From: Candidatus Krumholzibacteriia bacterium
GTDB lineage: Bacteria; Krumholzibacteriota; Krumholzibacteriia; JAJRXK01
Direction of reading: 5' to 3'
DNA length: 56,476 bases
Assembly (NCBI GenBank): GCA_035268685.1
Contig: DATFKK010000037.1
Location: 1-56,476 of the forward strand
Both the position numbers and the translations under genes were made by a program. The notes below the pieces were generated by a model, which saw only the letters and a program-made list of their open reading frames with translations, made no database searches and had not been told where the DNA came from. Shown here in pieces: positions 25,027 through 33,470 of this stretch (within the stretch, counting starts at the first letter, position 1; every line of letters begins with the position of its first letter).

Positions 25027-27224
25027 GGCGGTTCGGTGCTCTCGTCGCTCTGCGTCGAGAGCAGGGTGCGGATCCGCTCCCGTGAGCCCATGAGGGTCCG
25101 CAGGGCCGAGTCCGGATCGGCGGCCGCCGGTCGCGGTGTTCGCTCGGCGACCTCCAGCTTGGGCCACAGCTGTTGGCGGACGTCGGCGGGCAGGACGCCG
25201 TCGAGGTATTCCAGCGCGGTTCCCCGGAGCTGGGGATCCCGCGTGAGAATGCCTTCGAGGCACAGGCCCAGGGCCTCGTGCGGCAGGACCAGTCCCAACA
25301 GACAGAACACGTGTCGGAGTCCCGCGGGGGCCTTGCGCACCGCGGGCGAGTCGACGAACCGCGGTCCGCGGTCCTGACCGTCGAGCAGACGGTGGGAGCG
25401 CCACAGGGTGTCGGGAACGGCCACCTCGCGTCGCACGTGGTCCATGATCCGGTCGCGCGCGACGGCGGTTCCGTCGTGGACGTGATGACGTGCCAGGGCC
25501 TGTCCGCACTGGAAGCGGATCTCGAAGCGGTCGGCCTCCAGACCACGCAGCAGCGCCTCGCGGACCCACGGTTCGTGATGATCGGGAAGTGCGCGGGGCG
25601 CCCGACGCCGGACGCTGAAGTCCTCGGCCTCGTCGAGCAGTGCGGACAGCAGGGGTCCGGTGGCGCGCGGACCGGTGTGGCGCAGGCTCTCGATGGCGGT
25701 CTCGGCCACGGCGTCCCACGCGAGGAGCGGAACCACGTGGCCGACCAGCTCCGGCGCGAGCGGTGTCGAGGCCGCGAGCGTGCGGACGACGACCTTCGCG
25801 TCGCGATTGCGCAGACCTTCCACGGTCTTCAGGACCGGGTCCTCGGTCGGCGGGGAGGGGCGGGGCGGCTCGGGTTCGGTCGCGGGGTCCGGATCGGCCG
25901 GACGGGTCCGCAGGACCATGGTGCGCGTGGCGGTGTCGACGACCTCGTCGAGCTCCAGCTTCACGTGTTGCCGCATCAGGCTGCGTTCGAGCGCGTCGAT
26001 GTAGCCACGGTGCAGGCGCACGGCCATCAGCAGACCGAGGACGCCGGTGATCGCGGTCGTCGCCAGCAGAATCGTGTGCAGGGTCTCGCCGGGAGCCGTC
26101 ACGGGAAGGGCCAAGAGCAGGACCTGGACCGTCAGTGCGCCGAGAGCATCGCCGAAGCGTTCCCCGCCCACGTCGATCAGACTCTTCGAGGCGCGCTTCT
26201 CGTCGGGCGCGAGCGGCGTGTAGAGCGGCTCGTAGGCCGAACGGAAGAGAGAGCTGCGCAGTCCGCTCTCGGCCGCCCGTGCGATCGCCGCCACCGGCCA
26301 CAGGGGCACCAGCAGGAGCGTGACCGCTCCCAGAGCGAGCCCGGCGGGCAGCGTGGCCAGGGTCCGGGCCAGTCCGGCGTGGCGCAGGAGCACCGGCGCG
26401 AAGGCCGATTGCAGCAGGAAGGTCAGCAGGGCGCTCCCGGTGTGGAAGGCGCCGAAGAACGTGACCAGTCCGATGGCCTGTGTCCCGTCGCCGAAACGCT
26501 GCTGGGCGAAGTCCTTGAAGACGTAGTCGAGGCAGGCCGCACCCGCGGTGAGAAGGATCACGATCACGGCGAGGTCTCGCACGAAACCCTGCCGCCGCAG
26601 CACCTGCCAGCCCTGGCCGACCGGGCCCGGCTCGTTCTCCTCGTCGGCCGAGGTCGAGCCCGAGCGCCCGAAACGATGCACGACCACCGCGGCCACCAGG
26701 TGCAGCGCGGCGAGCAGCACCAGCAACCACTGGGCGCCGACGGCGTGGCCCGCTACGAGTGCGACCACGCCCCCCGCCAGACCACCGAAGGTCGCGCCGG
26801 TGCCGATACGCCCCGCGCTCCGGCGCGCCGTGCGGGGATCGAAGCGCTCGTTCACGACCGACCAGAAGCCCGAGACCAGGAGCGCCCCCGTCGCGGCCAC
26901 CAACAGGTAGTAGCCCACCGCGGCCGGGGCGGGAGCCACGCGGGCCCATGCGAAGACCCCGAGCTGCAGGACACCGCTCGCGACCAATGCGGCCGGCACC
27001 ACGCGTGCCGGACCGAAGCGGGCGATCAGACGGCCGGCCCCGAGCACGAACACCACCGTGACCACCGCCGCCGCAGCCAGGGTGCGGGGCAGCAGCGACA
27101 CGTCGAAGTTCTCGAGGAACAGCGTGTCGCGCGTGGTCTTCGCGCCCACCTGCTGCGCGATCAACAGCGCCGCGCACAGACTGGCGGCACCGATCGCGTG
27201 GGAAGTGGACTCGCGGTCGCTCAT
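25017..27224 (-). CDS. Npt/ADP-ATP-translocase-like carrier with C-terminal HEAT repeats
   Basis: The protein has 735 residues. The N-terminal half has about 12 membrane helices with QQVGAKTTRDTLFLENFDVSLLP, resembling the first loop of Npt1/Npt2 and TLC nucleotide carriers, and GFWSVVNERFDPRTARRSAGRIGTGATFGG. After the last helix and a Pro-rich linker, about 300 soluble residues carry HEAT-like helical pairs (VREALLRGLEADRFEIRFQCGQALARHHV). TLC carriers swap ATP and ADP in intracellular parasites; in other bacteria the substrate is not established. ATG 27224. It is divergent from egtD and overlaps the convergent upstream gene by 10 bp. Confidence 0.75.
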   Translation of the reverse strand: MSDRESTSHAIGAASLCAALLIAQQVGAKTTRDTLFLENFDVSLLPRTLAAAAVVTVVFVLGAGRLIARFGPARVVPAALVASGVLQLGVFAWARVAPAPAAVGYYLLVAATGALLVSGFWSVVNERFDPRTARRSAGRIGTGATFGGLAGGVVALVAGHAVGAQWLLVLLAALHLVAAVVVHRFGRSGSTSADEENEPGPVGQGWQVLRRQGFVRDLAVIVILLTAGAACLDYVFKDFAQQRFGDGTQAIGLVTFFGAFHTGSALLTFLLQSAFAPVLLRHAGLARTLATLPAGLALGAVTLLLVPLWPVAAIARAAESGLRSSLFRSAYEPLYTPLAPDEKRASKSLIDVGGERFGDALGALTVQVLLLALPVTAPGETLHTILLATTAITGVLGLLMAVRLHRGYIDALERSLMRQHVKLELDEVVDTATRTMVLRTRPADPDPATEPEPPRPSPPTEDPVLKTVEGLRNRDAKVVVRTLAASTPLAPELVGHVVPLLAWDAVAETAIESLRHTGPRATGPLLSALLDEAEDFSVRRRAPRALPDHHEPWVREALLRGLEADRFEIRFQCGQALARHHVHDGTAVARDRIMDHVRREVAVPDTLWRSHRLLDGQDRGPRFVDSPAVRKAPAGLRHVFCLLGLVLPHEALGLCLEGILTRDPQLRGTALEYLDGVLPADVRQQLWPKLEVAERTPRPAAADPDSALRTLMGSRERIRTLLSTQSDESTEPPQS

Positions 27225-27238
27225 GCCGACTCCCGCGG

Positions 27239-27267
27239 TTGCCGGTGGAAATGCTGCCCGGTATGGT
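27239..27267 (+). promoter_or_regulatory. Sigma70-like promoter of egtD
   Basis: TTGCCG (27239-27244), a 17-bp spacer and TATGGT (27262-27267). Transcription would start near 27275, inside the inverted repeat at 27272-27287. Confidence 0.5.
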
Positions 27268-27271
27268 AGAC

Positions 27272-27287
27272 CGAAAGCACGCTTTCG
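27272..27287. promoter_or_regulatory. Inverted repeat at the egtD transcription start
   Basis: CGAAAGC-AC-GCTTTCG is a perfect 7-bp inverted repeat with a 2-bp centre. It falls at the predicted start point of egtD transcription, a position suited to a repressor. No regulator is identifiable. Confidence 0.4.
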
Positions 27288-27394
27288 TCGGCGCCGGTCT
27301 CGGCGGTGCCCGGATCACCCCCTCGCGATCGCGAAGCCCCACCCCCGCCCGCACGACCGCGCCGGCCCGGACGGCCGCGCGGGGAGGTCATCCC

Positions 27395-28375
27395 ATGGAC
27401 GAATCGGCCGCCCCTTCCCTGCTCGACCTGCATCCCTCGACGGGGAGTTTCCTCGACGACGTCCGCGCGGGGCTCGAGTCCGATCCCCGGACCCTTCCGT
27501 GCAAGTACTTCTACGACGCGAAGGGTTCGCGCCTCTTCGACCGCATCACCGAGCTCGACGAGTACTACCCGGCACGGACCGAGGTCGCGATCCTCGAGTC
27601 GAACATGGACGACATCGTCGAGAGTCTCGAGGACGACCCGCTCGTGATCGAATTCGGCAGCGGGAACAGCTCGAAGACGCGCCTGCTGCTCGACCACCTT
27701 CCCGAGGCGGCCGGCTACGTTCCCGTGGACATCTCTCGGGACCATCTCGTCGACGCGGCGGCCCGGTTGCAGGGACGGTATCCCGACCTGGAGATCCTGC
27801 CGGTCTGTGCCGACTTCACCGAACCGATTCCGATCCCGGAACCGAAGCACCGGCCCGGCCACCGGGTGGTCTTCTTCCCGGGCTCGACCATCGGCAACTT
27901 CACGCGGGACGAGGCCGAGCACTTCCTGCGGACCGTCACCGAGGACTGCGGCGACGACGGCGGCCTGCTGGTCGGGGTCGATCTCAAGAAGGATCCCCGG
28001 CGCCTCGAACGGGCCTACGACGACCGGGAGGGCGTCACTGCGGCCTTCAACCTGAACCTGCTCGATCGCATCAACCGGGAGCTCGGCGCCGACTTCGACG
28101 TCGACGCCTTTCGTCATCGCGCGATCTGGAACGCGGATCTGGGCCGGGTGGAGATGCATCTCGAGTCGCTGCGCGATCAGGAGGTCCGTCTGGACGGACG
28201 GACCTATCGTTTCGCGGCGGGTGACACGATCCACACCGAGAATTCGCACAAGTACGAGGTGGACGAGTTCGCGGCCATGGCGCGCGCCGCGGGACTCCGG
28301 CTGGCGAAGGTGTGGACCGACCCCGACGAGCAGTTCAGCGTGCACCTGTACTGGGTCGACCGGGCGGCGGCCTGA
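27395..28375 (+). CDS. egtD: L-histidine N-alpha-methyltransferase
   Basis: EgtD trimethylates histidine to hercynine with S-adenosylmethionine, the first step of ergothioneine synthesis. The 326-residue protein shows the DUF2260/EgtD features: LPCKYFYDAKGSRLFDRITELDEYYPARTE, the SAM site VIEFGSGNSSKT, FFPGSTIGNFTRDEAEHFL, and VGVDLKKDPRRLERAYDD, then YEVDEFAAMARAAG near the end. ATG 27395 has GGGGAGG 9 bp upstream; the frame is open to 27239 but that part lies in the promoter. No EgtB, the usual partner, is in the window. Confidence 0.93.
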   Translation: MDESAAPSLLDLHPSTGSFLDDVRAGLESDPRTLPCKYFYDAKGSRLFDRITELDEYYPARTEVAILESNMDDIVESLEDDPLVIEFGSGNSSKTRLLLDHLPEAAGYVPVDISRDHLVDAAARLQGRYPDLEILPVCADFTEPIPIPEPKHRPGHRVVFFPGSTIGNFTRDEAEHFLRTVTEDCGDDGGLLVGVDLKKDPRRLERAYDDREGVTAAFNLNLLDRINRELGADFDVDAFRHRAIWNADLGRVEMHLESLRDQEVRLDGRTYRFAAGDTIHTENSHKYEVDEFAAMARAAGLRLAKVWTDPDEQFSVHLYWVDRAAA

Positions 28376-28390
28376 GTCGCCGTCCCTGGG

Positions 28391-29317
28391 TCACGTGTCG
28401 CGGAATCGGTCGGGCAACGAGAGCTTCGCGGCGATGAAGTGACGGTGCGACAGGAGCAGCCCGCGGCCGATGCGGCGCACCTCCTCGATCTCGTCGAAGC
28501 TCGCCCGGCCGTCACCGGCGGCCACGAGGAACACGGCGGCCAGGAAACGCTGGCGGCCGTCTTCATCGGTGACGTCGACGAAATCGCGCATCAGCGTGTG
28601 CAGGTCGACACCCCGAGCGGTCTCGTCGAGGGCGAGGTCGGCGACGAGCGTGGCGGCGTTCTCGCCCAGGCCCCACTGCTGGGTGAGTGCGCCGATCAGG
28701 GCCTGCCGCTCCCCGGACTCGACCACGTCGTCGAGGCGCACGAGGTGGGCCAGGATTCCGGCACCCAGGGCCAGCCGGCGGAGGGTGGTGTCGTCGGGGT
28801 AGGGCTCGTCGTCGGGCCAGTGCGAGCGCAAGCGGCTCTCGAGGGCCAGACGAATCTCCTCTTCCCGGCCCATCGTCTGGCGCAGCCGGCCGGCGTGGCG
28901 CCCGAGGGATCCGCCGAAGGCCCGGCGGAAGCGTCCGATCCACCCGCCCTCTCCCGTCTCGTGGGCGGCTTCGGCGCTGGCGGCGTCGACGGCGGCCAGC
29001 GCGTCGGCCAGGGCCCGTCCCTCGTCGCTCTCCGGTCCCACGCGATCCATGAGCTGTTGCAACGCCTCGCGCGCCCGCAGACGCGTGTCCGGATCGCCCA
29101 GGGCGGCCTCGAGCTCGCGGACCAGGGTCTCGCGGTGGGCGGGGTCGAAGGGACGGCCGAGCTCGCTGCGCAGCGCGCGCCAGGTGTCGGCGTCGAGGTC
29201 CGGCATCGAGAACAGCAGGTCCTCGAGGGCGACCCGTTCGTCGGCGCTGAGCTCGCCGTCGGCCCAGGCCGATGCGATGAGGACCCGGCCCAGGGTCAGC
29301 GCGAAGGGTGTGCTCAC
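28391..29317 (-). CDS. TerB-like helical protein
   Basis: The 308-residue soluble protein is all-helical. It has a TerB-like segment at the N-terminus (VLIASAWADGELSADERVALEDLLFSMPDL), a central basic linker, and a second TerB-like region (HLVRLDDVVESGERQALIGALTQQWGL, then VFLVAAGDGRASFDEIEEVRRIGRGL). The acidic DG-x-E pattern is typical of TerB/DjlA N-terminal domains, associated with tellurite resistance or membrane stress. The exact role is unknown. Start is GTG 29317 behind GGGAGA; an ATG-initiated longer frame reaches 29446 but has no support. Confidence 0.65.
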   Translation of the reverse strand: MSTPFALTLGRVLIASAWADGELSADERVALEDLLFSMPDLDADTWRALRSELGRPFDPAHRETLVRELEAALGDPDTRLRAREALQQLMDRVGPESDEGRALADALAAVDAASAEAAHETGEGGWIGRFRRAFGGSLGRHAGRLRQTMGREEEIRLALESRLRSHWPDDEPYPDDTTLRRLALGAGILAHLVRLDDVVESGERQALIGALTQQWGLGENAATLVADLALDETARGVDLHTLMRDFVDVTDEDGRQRFLAAVFLVAAGDGRASFDEIEEVRRIGRGLLLSHRHFIAAKLSLPDRFRDT

Positions 29318-29466
29318 GGCAGATCTCCCGATCGTGGAGGAAGGACCGTTCCGAAGATACGGACGAACCGGAGCACGTCGACCGTCGGGAGCCGGGGCAG
29401 GGACTTGACCGGGAGCCGGGGGGGCGCCACCATGCCGCTCGCCCACGCTTCCCCGGGAATCGACTC

Positions 29467-30327
29467 ATGCCGCGCACGCACCCCTCCGCCGCCCGATGGA
29501 CGCATGCCGCCCTGCTCGGCTGCGCCGCGGCGACCGCGGTCGGCTGCGGGGCGGAGCCGAACGCCGGCGGTGCGCGTCCCCCGTTCGTGACGCTCGAGCC
29601 GGGGCTGGAGGTGGTCCGGCGCTGGCCCGAGGGCGGTGCGCAGGGTCGCCAGGATCCCGTGACGCTGGTCCACGTCGACCCCGCCCGCTTCGAGATGCGT
29701 CTGCTGACCGCGGCCGAGCACGGAGGCGCGCGTCCGGTCGACCGGTGGGTCGAGGACTTCGACCTCGTCGCGGCGATCAACGCCTCCATGTACCTGCCGA
29801 ACGAACGCAGCACCGGCTACATGGTCGACGACGAGCGGGTGAACAACCCCGCGGTGAATCCACGGTTCGGAGGGATCCTGGCCTTCGGGGCCCGGAGCGA
29901 CGACGTGCCGCCCTTCCGGCTGGTGGGTCTGGAGTGCGGTGGCGTGACGTTGGAGGACCTGCAGCGAGACTACCGCGCGATCGTGCAGAACTATCGGCTG
30001 CTCGATTGCCGCGGCGAGCCGATCCCGTGGCAGGACCGCAAGCTCTACGCGACGGCGGCGATCGGCGTCGACCAGCGGGGATGGCTCGTTCTGGTGCACA
30101 GCGGCGCACCCCAGCAGACGGCGGATCTGGCGCGGTGGTTGGCGCGCGAGGACTGGGGCCTGGTGGCCGCCCACTTCGTCGAGGGGGGACACGATGCCTC
30201 GCTCTACGTGACCGGTGGCCGCGAGACGATCTCGGTGGTGGGCCGCTACGAGGGCACGGCCGCTCCCCGCGAGTTCCGCGAGGTGCCGAACGTGCTGGGT
30301 GTGGTCCGTCGGGGAACGGCGCGATGA
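29467..30327 (+). CDS. Phosphodiester glycosidase-family lipoprotein
   Basis: The protein has 286 residues. A lipoprotein signal (LLGCAAATAVGC, lipid Cys at about residue 27) precedes a NAGPA/DUF2233-like domain: LVAAINASMYLPNERSTGYMV, AFGARSDDVPPF, ATAAIGVDQRGWLVLVHSG and FVEGGHDASLYV. In the family these motifs form the site that cleaves sugar-phosphodiester bonds, as in mammalian uncovering enzyme. It probably acts at the envelope. ATG 29467; the stop overlaps the next gene by 4 bp, which pairs it with an alkaline-phosphatase-fold enzyme that may work on the same phosphodiester polymer (inference). Confidence 0.75.
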   Translation: MPRTHPSAARWTHAALLGCAAATAVGCGAEPNAGGARPPFVTLEPGLEVVRRWPEGGAQGRQDPVTLVHVDPARFEMRLLTAAEHGGARPVDRWVEDFDLVAAINASMYLPNERSTGYMVDDERVNNPAVNPRFGGILAFGARSDDVPPFRLVGLECGGVTLEDLQRDYRAIVQNYRLLDCRGEPIPWQDRKLYATAAIGVDQRGWLVLVHSGAPQQTADLARWLAREDWGLVAAHFVEGGHDASLYVTGGRETISVVGRYEGTAAPREFREVPNVLGVVRRGTAR

Positions 30328-31745
30328 ATGGCTCCCGGAGCCGGACGATCCTGGTGGCCGTCCTGGTCCTGCTGGCCGGTTGCGGCCGTGCCGAACGCCG
30401 CGAACCCTTGATCGATCCGAGCCTGGGACCGCCGAACGTGCTGTTCCTCGTGCTCGACACCTTCCGGGCCGACCATCTGGGCGTGTACGGCGCGACCGAG
30501 GTCGAGACGCCGAACCTCGACGCCTTCGCCGAGGAGGCGATCGTCTTCGACGACGCCGCGTCGACGTCGACCTGGACGCTGCCGAGCATGTCGTCGGTCT
30601 ACACGGGACGCGAGCCCCAGCACCACACGGCGATCGGCGGCGAGCGCCTGCGGATCCCCGAGTCGATGCCCGTCATGGCCGAGATCCTGCGCACGCGCGG
30701 CTACGAGACCTGGGGTCTGGTCGCGGTCGACTACCTGGGCAAGGGCTTCGGCATGGACCGCGGTTTCCAGCAGTTCCGGGCGCAGGTCACCGGCCCGGTC
30801 AGCACGCGGCTACGGAACTACCAGTCGAGGGTGGCGGGCACGCTCTCGGTTCCCCCTCGCGAACCCTGGTTCGGACTCGTCCACTACTTCGACGCCCACG
30901 ACCCCTACCGCCCGCCGAAGCCCTTCGATCGCATGTACTACGAGGGCGAGCCCGACTCGATCCCCGACGATCCGGTGCGCTCGATCGACGTCATCTACAG
31001 CGACCGCAATCGCATCGCGCAGAATCCGCGCAAGCGCTACCGGTGGATGCGGGACGTGAAGGACCTGCTGTTCCCGGTGAAGCAGTACGCCGCGGGCGTG
31101 ACCTATCTCGACGATCATCTCGGCCAGGTGTTCGAGCGGCTGCGCAACAACGGACATCTCGACGACACGATCGTGGTCGTCCTCGCCGACCACGGAGAGC
31201 ACCTGACCGAGCACGACGTCTACTTCACGCACCGTCTGCCCTACGCCGAGGTCCTGCAGGTCCCCCTCATGATCCGCCTGCCGGGCGGTCGGCTCGGCGG
31301 AACGCGCGTGCAGGATCCGGTGAGCCTGGTCGACGTGCTGCCCACGCTCATGGAGCTGTTGGACCAACCGCTGGAGAGCCCGGTGGACGGGGTGAGTCTG
31401 GTGCCCGCGATACGCGGCGACGACCTCGGCGAGCGGCTGCTCTTCGCCGAGTACGGGGCCGGCAGCCGGAACTGGGCCAAGTCGGTCTGGAACGCGCAGT
31501 GGCGCTACACCGAAATGAGCCTCGACGGCGTGCAGACGGCCGAACTGTTCGACCGACGGTCCGATCCGCGCGAAGAGGAGGACCTGGCCGACATCCGGCC
31601 GGAGGTGGTCGGCACCCTGCGCGCGGCGCTCGACCTGCACTTCGGTCCGGAGCGCCGCGTGGTCGCGACCGAGGACGATCGGCCCGCCGACACCATGGAC
31701 CCCGAGACCGAGGAGCGCCTGCGCGCCCTGGGTTACATCGAGTGA
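30324..31745 (+). CDS. Sulfatase-fold lipoprotein with Thr at the nucleophile position
   Basis: The protein has 473 residues. Lipobox LVLLAGC is followed by the alkaline-phosphatase-superfamily core: NVLFLVLDTFRADHLGVYG, then STWTLPSMSSVYTG, DYLGKGFGMDRGF, LADHGEHLTEH, and the closing EERLRALGYIE. True sulfatases have Cys or Ser in (C/S)xPxR, converted to formylglycine. Here the motif reads T-L-P-S-M, so the nucleophile would be Thr, as in LtaS and EptA phospho-transferases, and the Arg is missing. A phosphoryl- or phosphoglycerol-transferase or hydrolase role is therefore more likely than sulfatase. It starts with ATGA overlap after the glycosidase gene. Confidence 0.8.
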   Translation: MNGSRSRTILVAVLVLLAGCGRAERREPLIDPSLGPPNVLFLVLDTFRADHLGVYGATEVETPNLDAFAEEAIVFDDAASTSTWTLPSMSSVYTGREPQHHTAIGGERLRIPESMPVMAEILRTRGYETWGLVAVDYLGKGFGMDRGFQQFRAQVTGPVSTRLRNYQSRVAGTLSVPPREPWFGLVHYFDAHDPYRPPKPFDRMYYEGEPDSIPDDPVRSIDVIYSDRNRIAQNPRKRYRWMRDVKDLLFPVKQYAAGVTYLDDHLGQVFERLRNNGHLDDTIVVVLADHGEHLTEHDVYFTHRLPYAEVLQVPLMIRLPGGRLGGTRVQDPVSLVDVLPTLMELLDQPLESPVDGVSLVPAIRGDDLGERLLFAEYGAGSRNWAKSVWNAQWRYTEMSLDGVQTAELFDRRSDPREEEDLADIRPEVVGTLRAALDLHFGPERRVVATEDDRPADTMDPETEERLRALGYIE

Positions 31746-31767
31746 ACCGGAGCCGCACCGACCTCTT

Positions 31768-31815
31768 GCGGCCCTGGTGCAAGTGCACTACTCAATACCT
31801 ACCAATCAGTAGACT
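31768..31815 (+). promoter_or_regulatory. AT-rich control region upstream of the bacilliredoxin gene
   Basis: GTGCA-AG-TGCAC (31778-31789) is a 5-bp inverted repeat inside a 25-bp stretch (31768-31792) that recurs with 21 of 25 matches at 39120-39144. A second dyad, CTACCAATCAGTAG (31799-31812), has CTAC/GTAG arms of the TetR-operator kind. TAGACT (31810-31815) matches the -10 seen elsewhere. The exact start site is unclear. Confidence 0.4.
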
Positions 31816-31878
31816 TTCGCGCCGGATCCGCCAGCGCGCGGTGACGGCCGTCCCATGACGACCCGTGGAGGACGTCCG

Positions 31879-32307
31879 ATGCCCTACGATCCGATGCTCG
31901 TCGCACCCATGCGCGAGGAACTCACCCGACTCGGTGTGCAGGAGCTGTTGACCGCGGGCGAGGTCGACGAGTGGTTCGCGAACGAGCAGGGCACCGCACT
32001 GCTGATCGTGAACTCGGTGTGCGGCTGCGCCGCGGGCCAGGCGCGCCCGTCGGTGGCCGTGGCCCTGCAGCACGGGAACCGACCCGACCGCGTGGCGAGC
32101 GTCTTCGCCGGTCAGGACGTCGAGGCCACCGAGAAGGCCCGTTCCCATTTCGCCGACTTCCCGCCGTCGAGCCCGTCGATGGTCCTGTTCAAGGATGGTG
32201 AGCTCGTGCACTTCGTGCCGCGCCACCGGATCGAGTCGCGTTCGGCCCAGGAGATCGCCGACGAGTTGACCGAGGCCTTCGACAAGTTCAGTGCAGCCGG
32301 AGCCTGA
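31879..32307 (+). CDS. BrxA/BrxB-family bacilliredoxin
   Basis: The 142-residue thioredoxin-like protein has the family's CGC redox motif in VNSVCGCAAGQARP, plus VFAGQDVEATEKARSHF and SPSMVLFKDGELVHFVPRH with the cis-Pro neighbourhood. Bacilliredoxins remove bacillithiol from oxidised protein thiols; organisms with other thiols also carry the family. The start at ATG 31879 has GGAGG 8 bp upstream (31867-31871); an ATG at 31855 in frame would add eight residues. A conserved small gene follows 2 bp later. Confidence 0.88.
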   Translation: MPYDPMLVAPMREELTRLGVQELLTAGEVDEWFANEQGTALLIVNSVCGCAAGQARPSVAVALQHGNRPDRVASVFAGQDVEATEKARSHFADFPPSSPSMVLFKDGELVHFVPRHRIESRSAQEIADELTEAFDKFSAAGA

Positions 32308-32309
32308 TC

Positions 32310-32588
32310 GTGGGCACCTTCCACGAGGGCAAGGGGCAACTGCACGGGATCACCGTGGTGGTCGACACGGACGGCCCGGAGGTCTGGGTCGGCCGGTGCG
32401 ACACGATGACCGTCGATCGCATCGTCCTGCTTGGCGCCGATCGGCACGACGAGTCCGAGGGCGCCTCGAGCAAGCAGGAGTGGATCGAACGCGTGGCGAC
32501 GGTCGGCTTCTTCCCTCGCCACGACCGCGTCGTGCTCGAACTGGGCTCGGTGATCAGCGTGAAGCGCCTGGGCGAGATCGCCGCGTGA
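32310..32588 (+). CDS. Small conserved-looking protein of unknown function
   Basis: The protein has 92 residues: a beta-rich start (GQLHGITVVVDTDGPEVWVGRCDTMTVDRIVLLG), an acidic loop, a short helix (KQEWIERVATVGFFPRHDRV), and a final strand-helix (VVLELGSVISVKRLGEI). No signal peptide or membrane segment. It starts at GTG 32310, 2 bp after the bacilliredoxin stop, so it is co-transcribed and may share a redox role. I do not recognise a family. Confidence 0.6.
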   Translation: MGTFHEGKGQLHGITVVVDTDGPEVWVGRCDTMTVDRIVLLGADRHDESEGASSKQEWIERVATVGFFPRHDRVVLELGSVISVKRLGEIAA

Positions 32589-32616
32589 CATCCGGGCATG
32601 GCCGGTGTTCGCTGGA

Positions 32617-32643
32617 CCCCGCCTCCGCGGATCGGAGGCGGGG
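32617..32643 (+). terminator. Strong terminator hairpin
   Basis: CCCCGCCTCCG (32617-32627) pairs perfectly with CGGAGGCGGGG (32633-32643), an 11-bp stem with a 5-nt loop, followed by the T-containing TTCGTCGTTTCG. It closes the bacilliredoxin operon and shows that an ATG at 32598 cannot be the start of the next gene. Confidence 0.75.
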
Positions 32644-32681
32644 TTCGTCGTTTCGTCGTCTCGTCGTCCGGAGTCCGACCG

Positions 32682-33389
32682 GTGGTGCGCCTCTTCCTGA
32701 CGATCGCGGTGCTCGTGTTCTCGGTCCCCGCCCGGCCGGCGTCGGTGTCCTTCGACGCCGCGGGGGACCCGGCCGACCGTTCGGCGAAGTTCCGACTGCA
32801 CGTCGATCTCCCGGTGCTCCGTGTGCAGCACACCACGGTCGGCGCCGTCTACGGGCAGCGCTCGTTCTGGGACGTCGACGACGACGACGATCCCTTCCGC
32901 GTCGAGACGAACTTCCGGCCCGAGGTGTATCTGCAGACCTCGGCGGCTTCGTGGAGGTGGAGGGGCAGCTACGTCCACGAGTCCAACGGTCTCGAGCAGG
33001 GGCTCTCACGCGGATGGAACCGGGTGGTCCTGACCGTGGAACGGCGGTCGGGGTCCTGGCGTGTGACGGCGGCGGCGTGGATCGGCTTCCGGGTCGAGGA
33101 CACCAACCCCGATCTCCGTCGCACCGTGGGCGACGGGGAGATCCACCTGCGCGGCGACGAGCAGTCGTTCCTGGCGCCCGCGTTCCGGGCCCGCTGGTCG
33201 CTCGACCCGGTCGACGACTCGCCGGTCACCAGCATCCGGGCAGCGCTCAGGCTCCCCCTGCCGCACCGGGTCGTCCCCGATCGACGCGTGCGCTTCCTGG
33301 TGGAAGTCTTCTGGGGTCGAGGCGAGATGCTGCACGACGACGCACGGATCACCCGTGCGCTGCGGCTGGGCGTGACGCTGGACCGCTGA
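32682..33389 (+). CDS. pldA: Outer-membrane phospholipase A
   Basis: PldA is a 12-strand outer-membrane barrel that hydrolyses phospholipids misplaced in the outer leaflet. The 235-residue protein starts with a signal peptide (VVRLFLTIAVLVFSVPARPA). It has VYGQRSFW...PFRVETNFRPEVYL and the catalytic block HESNGLEQGLSRGWNR. With this start, His99, Ser101 and Asn113 keep the same spacing as His142, Ser144 and Asn156 of E. coli PldA, so the triad looks intact. The ATG at 32598 lies before the terminator; GTG 32682 (or 32685) has GGAG 8 bp upstream and opens at the signal peptide, so it is preferred. Confidence 0.88.
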   Translation: MVRLFLTIAVLVFSVPARPASVSFDAAGDPADRSAKFRLHVDLPVLRVQHTTVGAVYGQRSFWDVDDDDDPFRVETNFRPEVYLQTSAASWRWRGSYVHESNGLEQGLSRGWNRVVLTVERRSGSWRVTAAAWIGFRVEDTNPDLRRTVGDGEIHLRGDEQSFLAPAFRARWSLDPVDDSPVTSIRAALRLPLPHRVVPDRRVRFLVEVFWGRGEMLHDDARITRALRLGVTLDR

Positions 33390-33399
33390 CGCGACACGG

Positions 33400-33427
33400 T
33401 TGCTTCGCTCGCCGACCGCGCTAGACT
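33400..33427 (+). promoter_or_regulatory. Sigma70-like promoter of gpmA
   Basis: TTGCTT (33400-33405), a 16-bp spacer and TAGACT (33422-33427), 43 bp before the gpmA ATG. Confidence 0.5.
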
Positions 33428-33470
33428 CCCTCCGAGTCCCGGATCGTTCCCATTCCGCAGGAGCCCCGCC

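Noticed and set aside
23671-27354. Minus-strand open frame of 1227 codons over the sigma operon and Npt-like gene
   Set aside because: Its phase differs from the real carrier gene and it has no recognisable domain.
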